NCBI GenBank assembly: GCA_026419785.1
Contig: JAODTK010004888.1
Location: 617,238-681,237 of the forward strand
DNA length: 64,000 bases
Direction: 5' to 3'
From: Sclerodactyla briareus
Taxonomy: Eukaryota; Echinodermata; Holothuroidea; Dendrochirotida; Sclerodactylidae
Shown: positions 15,001 to 27,000 of the stretch, piece after piece
How the letters are laid out: every line of letters begins with the position of its first letter
Position numbering within the stretch: the stretch's first letter is position 1
Translations under genes and position numbers: made by a program
The notes under the pieces: generated by a model
Seen by the model: only the letters and a program-made list of their open reading frames with translations
Database searches by the model: none
Told to the model about the DNA's origin: nothing

Positions 15001-18000
15001 ATAGGTACATTTGCTAGGATGCAGTTGCGTTGTAAGTTTTTATCCCGCGATCGGATTCTAAGGTCAACTTTTGTTCTCATAGTCACTACACAGTTAGCAG
15101 TCACATTTTTATGGCTGCTGCCAGGGCATACAGTTTTGCATTTATTTTTAGGCCAATTGGCTGAATGAATCCACTTGAATTTCTGGAGCAATGGAATGGC
15201 GGCTGCGGTCTTCGAGCGTGGACTCCAGTCACTGTAGAGATACCTACGACAGTCATCGTTCTGGACAAAGACTAGTTTTGGGGAGACGCTGCAGTTGATG
15301 TCCAAAAAAAGCTGGCAGCAACAAAGACAATGGGAGGCCACTGTAACCAGATGTACCGCCACCATAGGATGGTAAATGGCATGCCCAGCTTGTCTATCCC
15401 AATGGCCTGCTGTCGGGGTTGCCCCAGTCACTTCTGTCGTTATCCAGCGAGTACAGAGCACTGCTGTGCACTCGGTTACAAGATAAAACGCAGAGATATC
15501 TCACCCTATTTCCGGATAGTCCATGGTTCTGTTGATCGCCGTATTTAGTACAAAACTCTGACCCTAAATACATAAACACCCCCCCACCAGGCTTTCACCA
15601 GGATATGGTGACATGATCACTTAATAGTCCTAAAAGCAACCTAGGGTCCGGCAGCCAGGTCTTGATATGTGTGCCAAAGATGCGCTCAAAGTATAACGTT
15701 TGTAGGGGTTTCAGAGTGCTGACACCTGCATGTTGGAACTCTATTCCGCAGAGCATTCGAGACGCGCCAATTTGGGTCATTCAAGTGTAGCGTTACATTG
15801 TCTTGTTTAATCATGAGTTGTTGTAAACACTTAGAGCAGTCTTTGACTGATTAAGCGTATATAATACTGTATTCTCTACTATTCTGTAGAAAGAAAAACT
15901 CTCAGAGCAACTGTGGGTATTCAAAATTAGGATACCTGGTGGGGCGGACCACTGCAGTCTCTCTCGATTTTAAGATTCTACGCCTGCCGTAACCTAGCCA
16001 TAGAGCAAATGTGACTGGGTGTTACACCGACCGTACAATTTGGAATAAAACTTTTATGTAAGGAGGTGACAATACAGTGAAACACCTGGAAAATTATTTG
16101 TTCAATCATTTGTTTCGTAATTTTGACTCAAATGCAACTGAAATCAGTGTTCTGTACTTCTGTGTGTTTTAAATTGAAACGTTTTCAGTATTTAAACCCC
16201 CAAAGCATCTCGAAATAATGAGGATCTCAAAATTAGATGGAAATGAAGTGAGTTGATCACGGACTCCAGTGAAAAATTTTCTTTTTTTGGGTGTTTTGCT
16301 GATTATACGGCTTTGTCACAAAAAAACTGAACCATTTCAGTCATTCAATCCCCAAATAGCTTTAAAAGCTACTCCGAAATTTGGCTGCAGATGTCATTCC
16401 CTCTGAATACTTCCAAACTAGGAAAAACCCATTACAAAATCTGACAGAATCCAACGCACATACGCACTCAGACACACAAAGATAATGGTAAACAATTTCG
16501 AGTGCACCTCATTGCTGCGGACCACAGCACCCACGGTACCCACCATAGGCTAACGGCTGATGTAAGTGTCAGTATTGCGATGCTCATCTCCAATTCAATA
16601 ATTGGCTGATATAATTTCTTTTACATCACAAACATAAGATTTATTATGTCCCCATTTTGTTCTGTCTTTCCCAGTTTGCAGAGGCTGCGATACCCAACAC
16701 TGATTTGTTACAGAGATGTATCCTGTATGAACTCTACAAAGGTAGGTTATGCTGCGGTAGAGTTTGTGCAAACTCTTCATGTTGTCCAGTTGATTTGTAC
16801 GAGTATGGATTCTGTATCGAATCTACCCAGGTAGGTTATGCTGCATAGGGTTGGTGCAACTCTCATTGTTTGTCAGTTATTGCTACTGAGTATTGTATAC
16901 TGTATCGACTCTACATAGGTAGGTAATGCTGCACAGAGTTTGTGCAACCCAATGGGTTGTCAGGTTGATTCGCTACGAGTATTGCATCCTATATCGAAGC
17001 TACACAGGTAGGTTATGCTTGTGGGTTTGTTGCAACTCTCATTGGTTTTTGTCAGTTGCTTTGCTATCTGCGTATTGGTATCCTGTAATGACTCTCACCG
17101 TAGTTATGCTGTGCAGGGTTGTGCAACTCTCATGGGTTTGTCAGTTTATTTGCTACTGGTATTGTATCCTGTATCGACTCACATAGGTGGTAATGCTGCC
17201 CAAGATTTGTGCAACTCCCATGGGTTGTGTCAGTTTATTCGCTACTGAGTATTGTATCCTATATCGAAGCTACCCAGTAGGTTAATGCTTGGAGGTTTTG
17301 TGCAACTCTCATTGTTGTCAGTTGCTTTGCTACTGCGATTGTATCCTGTAATGACTCTCACAGGTAGGTTATGCTGTGCAGGGTGTGTGCCACTCTCATG
17401 GGTTTGTCAGTTTAATTTCTCCTGATTATTGTATCCTGTATCAAAGCTACACAGGAAGGTTATCTGGTAGGTTCTTTTCAACTTTATGTGATTGTTGTTG
17501 TCAGTTGATTTGCTACTGCGTATTGGTTATCCTGTCTCAACTATACACAGGTAGTTATGAAGGTATCTTCATGACTGTAGTTGTCCCAGTTCACTTCACT
17601 TCCAAATCGATTTGCTGCCTGTCATATCTCTGCTCTGTTTCACACTTTTTCATGTTGTGATAAATTGTCACCCCTGGTGGTTCAGTCTATAATGGTGGTG
17701 TAGATGTACTGTCATCAATTAGGAAGCCCTAACGCCCTAACAGATTTTAGATTGGAGTCGTTATGAGAAAGCTGCCAACCCATACTATCGGCTCCAGCAT
17801 GAAAGTCATATTATAACGAAGAAAAATATGAGTGCAATTCTGTACCCAATTATCATCATCTAAATTTCCATCTTTATCCATATCAACGAGGGTGGGATGC
17901 AGGCAACTTTCTTCCAAATGCATTCGTTCCTTGAGAGTTATGACTGGAACCTCTGCAATAATTCTTCTGGACTAAACTCAGTCCACATTTTCTTGGCCTC

Positions 18001-21000
18001 TTGTCGCCTCAATACCAGTTATCTTACTACCCATTTATCTTTCTTCATCCTCTCTAGTCAGTGCATATCAAGCTGGATGGGAGGGGGGGGGGGGGGTTGG
18101 GGTGGGGGGGGGTTGTTTGTCACCCCATGTGGGCCTAACAATTTCTTAACACAAAAAACCTCCTGTCACTGTTTCAGTAGGTGATACAGCTGTTTTCAAC
18201 TATAAGACAGCATTTCTAGGGCCCATAAATTGCATTTATGTGCCAATATAGAGAGGGTGAGGCTATGATGAGGGCAACTTCCCTTGAAAAATGAGCCGCT
18301 AAGACGAATCTCTCAATATGCCACTGTCTCTATCTAGGGCCCAGAACCACAACAGTCTTCTTTTTTTTCCACAATAACTGATCCTACTAAACTTGGCCAA
18401 TTCCCAAACCCCTCTCATGACTCCCACATGAATTTAGGTGTTTCTTTCAGAACAGCCCATAGACCTTTTTGCAAATAGCTTGTTGCGTTGCACCGTGGGA
18501 TAGTTTCGATGCATGCTGGGATACTTCAGGGGGCATTTTGTGTTATCATGTATTGGAGAAAACTTGTAAATTCTAATAATTTTCCCATTCTTGTGTGCCT
18601 AATTCTCCTCTCAACATTTAGTATGTTCTCTCCCCAATAAATTTTGGCACATCTCTCTCGTGACAAATTTGACTGAAATGTGTTATTTCTCTCTCGCCAC
18701 GAAAAATAAATTTTATCCACTGAAATTCCTATTGGCCTTCCATAGTTTGCCTAATTTGCCCCCTGAGCTAGACCACAATGCATTGTGCAAGGCTTTTTGT
18801 AAGGTACTATGTTGAGTCCTAAGCTAAAATTGTTCTCTTTGCAGTTGCAAGCACTGATCTGTAGAATAATGCAGGGGGATGTGAGTTATCAGAGGATCAT
18901 TGGCCAAGGTTGTAGGTAAGAGTTTCGTCTATTTTAACCTTATTGAATAGTTTTCCCTGCCAGGGTAGCAGTGTTCTCCTACTGTTGTATGATAACATGG
19001 TTTCCAGCTTTACCTAAAAAGTCCTGGAATTTGATGAAAAATGCTTTGAATACTGGAAAAGTCATGAAATTCAGGTCAAAATGCTTCCATTCCGAGAAAA
19101 ATCATGGGAAATGATCTCTTGGTACCACCTTGCCAAAACTACACATCCCACCAGCACAAAACTTTCCAGATCCCCCGCCCCCCCCCCCATACATATCAAC
19201 AATAACATCGGGAAAATATGGAACAAATTAGTTGCGTTCTCACAGGGTGGGACAGTTTGAAAATTGGCAGTAATAATGTAGCTATGAGGATAATCTCATC
19301 TGATCCCTCCGAGTTGTCTTTGTTAAGCACGTGCAACTAAAATCCATGAAAAGGCCTATTTTAGCTCAAGCCAAACTTTCTCATTACTCCAATTGTACCC
19401 ATATGAGCAAGTAGCAATGTTTTTGCTGATTGAAGGTGCATCGTTATCTCTCAACACCAGCCAATGATGGACGTTGCCGTTTACATTACTTCATGACAAA
19501 ACTTTTTTTTCCATCAGAACTAATTTTACATTGACATTGTGGCTATTCATCTGCACTGGGACCATGTAAGAGGTAATGTTCCAGACATGGCCATCGCTTT
19601 TCTGCTATTTCTCCTAGTCGCTTTCTGACGCAGTGCCCCCTTCGAAAACCAATTCGAATCATGATCTATATTCTGATTATTCCTGTACAGAGGCGACCCT
19701 GAGATGGGAGACATTTGAGCAGTATTGTGTCTGGCAGCTACTCTCCGCTCATGACATTGAAGTGGAGCATCTCCTCCCTGTAGTCTCCAAGCTCAAGTAT
19801 AGAGGTTTGTAACTCCATCAAAGATTCCTCCTGAACCCCTTCCCCGGTACACTTGATGATTTACCCCAAGCCCATCGTGTTGAAGTGGAGCATCTCTTCT
19901 CCCTGTAGTCTCCAAGCTCAAGTATAGAGGTTTGTAGTAGTACCACCATCAAAGATTCCTCCTGAACCCCTTCCCCGGTACACTTGCTGATTTACCCCAA
20001 GCCCATCGTGTTGAAGTGGAGCATCTCCTCCCTGTAGTGTCCAAGCTCAAGTATAGAGGTTTGTAACTCCATCAAAGATTCCTCCTGAACCCCTTCCCCG
20101 GTACACTTGCTGATTTACCCCAAGCCCATCGTGTTGAAGTGGAGCATCTCTTCTCCCTGTAGTCTCCAAGCTCAAGTATAGATAAAGGTTGTATTTTCAT
20201 CAAAGCTTCCTCCTGAACCCATTCCCCGGTACACTTGCTGATTTACCCCAAGCCCATCGTGTTGAAGTGGAGCATCTCCTCCCTGTGGTTTCCAAGTATA
20301 GAGGTTTGTAACACCATCAAAGCTTCCCTCTCAGGCTCCCCCCAGTCTACTTGCTAATTTCCCCTCATCCCACCAGGTTTTAGTGGCAAGCCCTCCTCTC
20401 TGTGTACCCCAAGCTCGAGTACGGAGGTTAGCTCCAGCGAAGCCCCCCTCCCCCGTTCCTTGCTCCCTAGTCCACTCGCTGGTTTGCCCTCATGTTGGAG
20501 TTATACACCTTCCTCCCTGTGGTCTCTGAGCTCAAGTATAGATGTCACATAGCTGACAACCCCCCCCCCCCCCCGCCCCCCACTCCCTTGTCTGGACCAC
20601 AAGCCTACTCCACTAGCTCTCATACGATAATGGTCTGTATGTGCCTATAGTTCAGTGGTTCCCAACCAGGAACTGTGGAAACTCAGAAGTTTTAACTGTA
20701 AACCCCTCCTCTGCTGACCCTGACACATATATATGGCTGTACATGGTTGTACTGTCTATTCTGTCCTGACTGCATTAAAACACATACACATTTTTACCAT
20801 AACAAATATATTCTTGAGGGAGAACAGCTAAAAATTCTGATTGGCAAAGAAAAACTGAAAAAACTGGTCAAGACCCCTTGATATAGGTGTTTCTCCTACA
20901 CCAGATAACATGCTCCATGGATTGGCATGGATTCAAGCTCCCAAAGGCAGCTAATACATCTCCCAGTCGTGCTTGATATCCTCGCGAGTCCCAAATTGAC

Positions 21001-24000
21001 CTTGGGTAGTGAGGAGTATTGGGGATGAGGCCCAATGTACTAACATGTACTATACAGAACAAGTTTGATGGGTCACTAGTTAGCAGGATGGGGGGAGGGG
21101 GGCAGGGGTATCTGCAGTACATGGGAGCTTGCTCATTACCATATCACTTTATCTCTCAATCTGTCCCGGGGCTCTGTTAGATACTGAACTAAGACTAAAT
21201 AATACCCAAAGTATGACAGTATACTTGAAATAATGGCTGCTGGAATAATCAACTATGTTAACCAATATGCATGTTCCTAATTGAAATGCTAAAAAAAAAT
21301 GAACAATTCATTCATTAGCTGTTACTGGTGCTGTATTGTCATATTCCAACCAAGAGCCGATCTATTCCTGTGACCTGTCTCTCCGTAGATCACCCAGAAG
21401 CCATCGCAAGTCTCCTACTAATGCTGAAAATGGAAAGGTATGGTGACCATTCCACCTCTTTGTGCATTTTTCTCAGGTGGTAAATAACAGAACTAATTGC
21501 TCATTTGTTGCAACACATTCCATGGTGACAGTCAGTTGCTTCTACAAGCTGCTTACTTTTTCAGACATCCACCAACTGATTGACCAAACAAGAACTGTGG
21601 TATACCCCTCCTCGAGCACTACCCCCATCCCTAGACATTAGTGACAATTTGGTCCTAAGATTGACGGGAAGGCCCCTTACCGAAAAAAGTTACTGTCTGA
21701 AAAAATCCAAGTCAATGGGCCATTTTCCGAATGGAGCATGGGGACCTGTGCGGTTCTCCACCCAATCTGGGAGGCATTGCTAGCTGGGAACTAAATGGGA
21801 GATAGATATTAAACATTTTATACTTCAACATTTCGGGTAGAGTATCTCTCCGGTGGAATAGGTCCCTGTATATGGTAAGAGGTGATCAACAGGGTGGACA
21901 TACACCTTCCGTCAATAAATTAATCAAACCTATATGTGCATGATTTTTGCGCATTGTAAAACATCTTGTTGTGGAGCTGTATCGGCCAATTGGGCAAAAC
22001 TAATCAGAGAAGCTGGTCTGACACATACCTGGCAAAAATGGTGCACTGTGTCTTCTGTCACAGGACATTAAATACTAGTTTGTCAATTTGAAGGTCCGTG
22101 GAAGTGAATACTCACATTTGTCAGATTGCATGGGATTGCGTTGAAACTAGCATAGATGAAAAGGGCATGTTTGATTACCCCAAATCCCAGGTTTGGGATT
22201 CCAAACCCCTCTCATTTTTGTGTTATCTACGTCATGAGGCGAACCAAATGAATGTCGCCCTTCAGTTTTTGCTTATTCTTTACCCCTTCCTAAGTAAAAA
22301 GTGCACGTTATTGAATGAATGCTTGCATCTACATATTCTTAGTAATTGTGTGCATATACATCCAGATCAGGTTCTCCACGCTGCTCCCGTAACAGAGATT
22401 TAAAGTGAATTTTGTGTCAACTTTGCATTGAGCAGTATTTCTCTTCCCCCTAATGTCATAAGGATGTTGGACAATAGGAACTTTCTCAAATTCCAACTGC
22501 ATTCAGTTTTGGGTATGGATTCTCTTCTTATACTTATCAGAATGATCCACATTCTAAAATAATATTAATAATAATGTATCGTTCTTATATAGCTCTTTCT
22601 ACCTTAATTCGTCTAAAAGCGCGGAGGCATTACTTCTGGTCAATGGTAACTTGTTTGGCCCGCACAATGAAGACACATCTCGGGCTATACACTCCTGGCA
22701 ACCGCCAACGGTTGCAGCCCACAGCAGGTCCTCAGGACATTCAGCACATGGCTGCCATAATTAGTGCACTTGTAGATTACAAGTAACCTCTTAGAGGTTC
22801 CCAATGACTCCTGAGTAGGACGAGGCAACGGAGGTCGCACCGGAAAGGCCAACCAGCCAGGTTCCAAACTCGGAACCTTTCGATCACAGGTCCTAAGCTC
22901 TACTGGCTGAGCTCATCCGATCTCCGAGTAATAGAATCATCCTCTATTGACTACATTGGATTCTGGGTTTTTTTCCAGGGCCTCCCCTGAACTGCTTAAG
23001 CCCATGCTGCTGAGGAGCTTTGACAACTGTGACCAGTTCACCACATCCCTCCTCAGCCACTGGGTCACACAAGACGAGCAGCTGCTGGCTGAAATCTTCA
23101 AGGCGATGCTCATGAAGTCACCATCAGTGCCAAGAGGTTAAGACAGAGGTAAGCTCGTAAAAGTTTTGTTTAATAATAATAATGATAATAATGAAAATGA
23201 TACTATACACAAGAATACAGTGCCCTAATCAGTCAAGATTGCTCTGAGGCACTTCACAGACTAAAAAACCAAAACAAGAATTAATAGGATTTAGGATTGC
23301 ATTCAAATCTGTCCAAGGCCCAAAATTCTGTGTTCAGTTTTGATAAGTTATAAGGAAATGATCAAATAAAAAGACCAGTCAGCACATTCAGCTAATTACC
23401 CTCTAAGCAGTACAAACAATAACATAAGGCAAAAGTGTTCATCTCCATGGCTGAGATCAGTGTGCCCTGCAGCTGACAATGAGATAGTGTGTTATGAACA
23501 GATGCAAGGCATTCAACTAATTGCTGTCAAATCCGGTATCAATCAAGTACAATGTTTGACACTCTAGCCATGCTGTGACAATCCCTCATTAGAATCAATT
23601 CAACTATTCTTATCCAAGTCAACAGTTGTGCCTCTGTTTAAGTAAATGTTGTGAATGTAGTTGACCATTTGATAAATACTCACTCCTAATTGAGAGGATA
23701 CTGGAACAAGCTACATATTCAGGGTGATGTCATATCCAAAAACTAGAGAAGAAATCGGGGTAGGAACTTCGGTAATTCTTGGCCTGTATAGGTAGAAAGT
23801 ATTGACTGACATCGCTCCTTCTTTCTTCAACGGCAGACAAACACCAAAGCATCCCACACCAGAGCAGCTCCTTGGTCACCTGAATAACCTGAGGCTGACA
23901 GCGGCTATCAAACAGACCATGTGTAAGTTACTGTCAGAGAAGGAGGGGGGGGGGGGGGGGGAGGGGGGGTTGGGGGGTTAGAGCAGCTTCTTGGTCACCT

Positions 24001-27000
24001 CAGTAACCCAAGGCTAACAGCGGCCATCAAATAGACCATGCGTAAGTTACTGTCAGAGAAGAGGGAGGGGGGGTTGGGGGGGGGTCAGAGCAACTGCTTG
24101 GCTACCATGAAAACCTGAGGATAACAGCGGCCATCAAACAGGACTATATATAAGGTACTGTCAGAAAAAGGGAGGGGGTGAGTTGTTGGGGTGAGGGGGG
24201 GGGGGTTAGAACATCTGCTTGGTTACCTCCATAACCTCAGTGTAACAGCGGCCATCAAATAGACCATGCGTAAGTTACTGTCAGTGGAGGGGGGGGGGAA
24301 CAGCTGCTCGGTCTCCTCGATAACCTGAGGGTAACAGCAGACATCAAACAGGCGATGTGTAAGTCTTTGTCATGGGGGAGGAAGGGAGGAGGGGGGAGGG
24401 GGGCTGCTTGGTCACCTCAATAACCTGAGGCTCACAGCGGCCAACAACAGTCCTTGTGTAAGTTACTGTCAGGAGGGAGACAGGTATCTTTTGTGTCTCG
24501 AAGAACCGAATCCGGAACAGTTGAGGCTTCATATAGTTTCTACTTCCCTATCAGTACACATCCAACTCATGTGGAAAAAAGGAGACTCAATTTGGTGTCT
24601 GGGAGTAGGATGTAGTTGTGGGGTTCCCATGGCAGATTTGAAGCATAATTGACTTCTTTATCTGTTTGCCTATAGGCATACCAGTCAAGTCCAGATACAA
24701 AGAGTGTTATGTCATACATACAGAGTGCCCCTTAGCCTATTATGTCTCATTCTTGCAAATTCGAGTCTACAATATCCCAAACTGGCAACCCCCATGATCC
24801 TCTTCATCATCAGAAACAGAGTTCAATAGTTGCACAGTTATACCAAGATTTTTTTCGAGAGTATCCTACCATTCCTATTTATCGACACTGAGAAGAAGAA
24901 TCATTGCAAGAATTTGTCCTCTAAACAAGGACTGGGTATGTGTTTTCTTTCTTTGCATTAAAATAAAAGCTAAGACGAGATAGCCAACATGCTACATACT
25001 AATGTAAAAATGCATCAAAATAAATGCATCAAAAGGATCCAAAGAAACAACTGTCTTCTTACTTTAATCAAGCATGGGGAAAGGGCAATAGGTCTGGATT
25101 TAGATTCGCTAACATGCCAGGTTACAAGTGACAGAGCTGTTGCCAAGTCACTTTTAATTCAAGTCGCAAGTCATTTTTTCCAAGAGTCAAGCCGAGTCTC
25201 CAAAAAGTGCAGTCAGTTCCAGAAAATACTCTCAACAACACTGACATGTGATTAATCAATCAATCTGCTGACGCAATTTTAAGTATTCAAAATCCTTTAT
25301 AATCTTGATCTACAGTTTTCAGTCAGGAGCTCTCCTGCAAGGCTTGCAACACCTTCAACATTCCTGCAGTGATGCACAGAAGACCAAGTAAGTTACCATC
25401 TAAACTGGCCATCTATATCAGTGGCATGACTACTGACATGACATGACTACCATTTTCTCATTTGGATTCTTTTACATTTTTATTAGACTATTTAAAGATT
25501 TAATTGAATACTTCTGTGGCCATCCAGTGTTGTGCCTGTTTCTATGTTCATGTCTGCTTGTCTGTTCTAACTTTTTCTCAATGGTCTATAGTTCTTATCT
25601 AATTATGTGCAAGTGTGAAATTTCAAAAAGGTTATCTCATCTTATCTTGCAACATATATTGGATGTTTATAAACCTGTGTGCAATAAATTGAGTTGAAAG
25701 GACATTCTTCTTCAATGAGGTGCACAGGTTGTTGAATGGACCAAGTGTAATCTTTCATTAAATAAAATATTTTGAACTATCGCACGAAAAGAGAGAACTC
25801 ATTATCTGTTTTTATGTCTCGCCTGGCATGAATTCAGGAAAGACTCAGTGGTCGTATGGCGTGTGTGTGTCCACTTTCTGTCATCAAGGATTTGCACAAA
25901 ACCATGATGCCTGATTATGGCGAAATTTTTTGTGTAGGCACCGGGGTTGGTGGCACAATCTGATTAGATTTTGGGCAGCCAAATCATCTAATTAAGTTGG
26001 GTAATAAGCACATTTTATGTAAATCATTGTTTGAAGCTCGTTAGCGAAATTGTGCAAGAACCGTATGTGCTACAGGTATGAGTTTGGCATTTGGGACTGA
26101 TGACATAGGGTAGATGAACTGATTAGAATTTCAGCCTGAATAATGCTAATTAAGTGGTTCTAATTTCATAATTTATGCAAAATTTTCCAATTTTCAGATT
26201 TTCAATTTTCACGAAACTGGTGGATGTGTCTACCACCTGGTTCCCGAGCAATTTCAGGGTCACTGGAGGTCATTTAATGTGTCTAATTTGCATATTTTTA
26301 TGGCATTTTTGAAAGTTCGTTGGATTTCCACAAAACTCGGTCGATGTGACCCACCTTTGATCCAGATCATTTTGAAGGTACAGCTGGGGTCAGTAGAGGT
26401 CATTGTATGTGCCTAATTTTGCATCATATACTCCATTTCCAACTATAGTACGAATTCCGCGCCAACTCAGAGGTAAGGGGGGGGGGGGGGTGTGGTGAAC
26501 ATTTGCTGAATCTGAATGTTTCATGTTAAGATTTTGTTGGATCCCATCTTGTAAAATCTTGGTAGATAAAGCACGAGGAATGAAGTAAAACCATATCTCA
26601 GGGGACAATTGTGGCGTAACAGCTGTCCACAAGCAAACCCTCTCTTACCCAACCAATTTGATTTAGTTGATTAGACATGCAAAAAATACATAACCATTTT
26701 TTCCCCTCTCTTCTTGCCTGGGGATTGGGGACAAATGTGGAGGTTTCATGAAGATATATTTTGGGACATCCTTGAACTGCTGCGTGGGAAGTTTTTGTTG
26801 GTTGTGTGGGGGAGGGGTGGGGGAGGGTGTTTGGCTCGCTGGCAGGGAGGGGGGGGATGGCATTCCTGGCTGCTTGGAAAATAGAAGGCCAATGAATAAT
26901 GAAGGAAATGATTTTAAAAGGCAAAGAAGCCCAGGCTGCTAAGGGGATTTAGAACATTTCAAGATGGATTTTGGGTCAAAGAAGTGAGTTGACTGAGTGA

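Noticed and set aside
14979-15461. 160-codon minus-strand frame in an INTS3 intron
   Set aside because: No conserved motif and composition typical of random sequence; overlaps other frames of similar length.
26598-26924. 108-codon minus-strand proline-rich frame
   Set aside because: Falls on G-rich runs inside a non-autonomous transposon.
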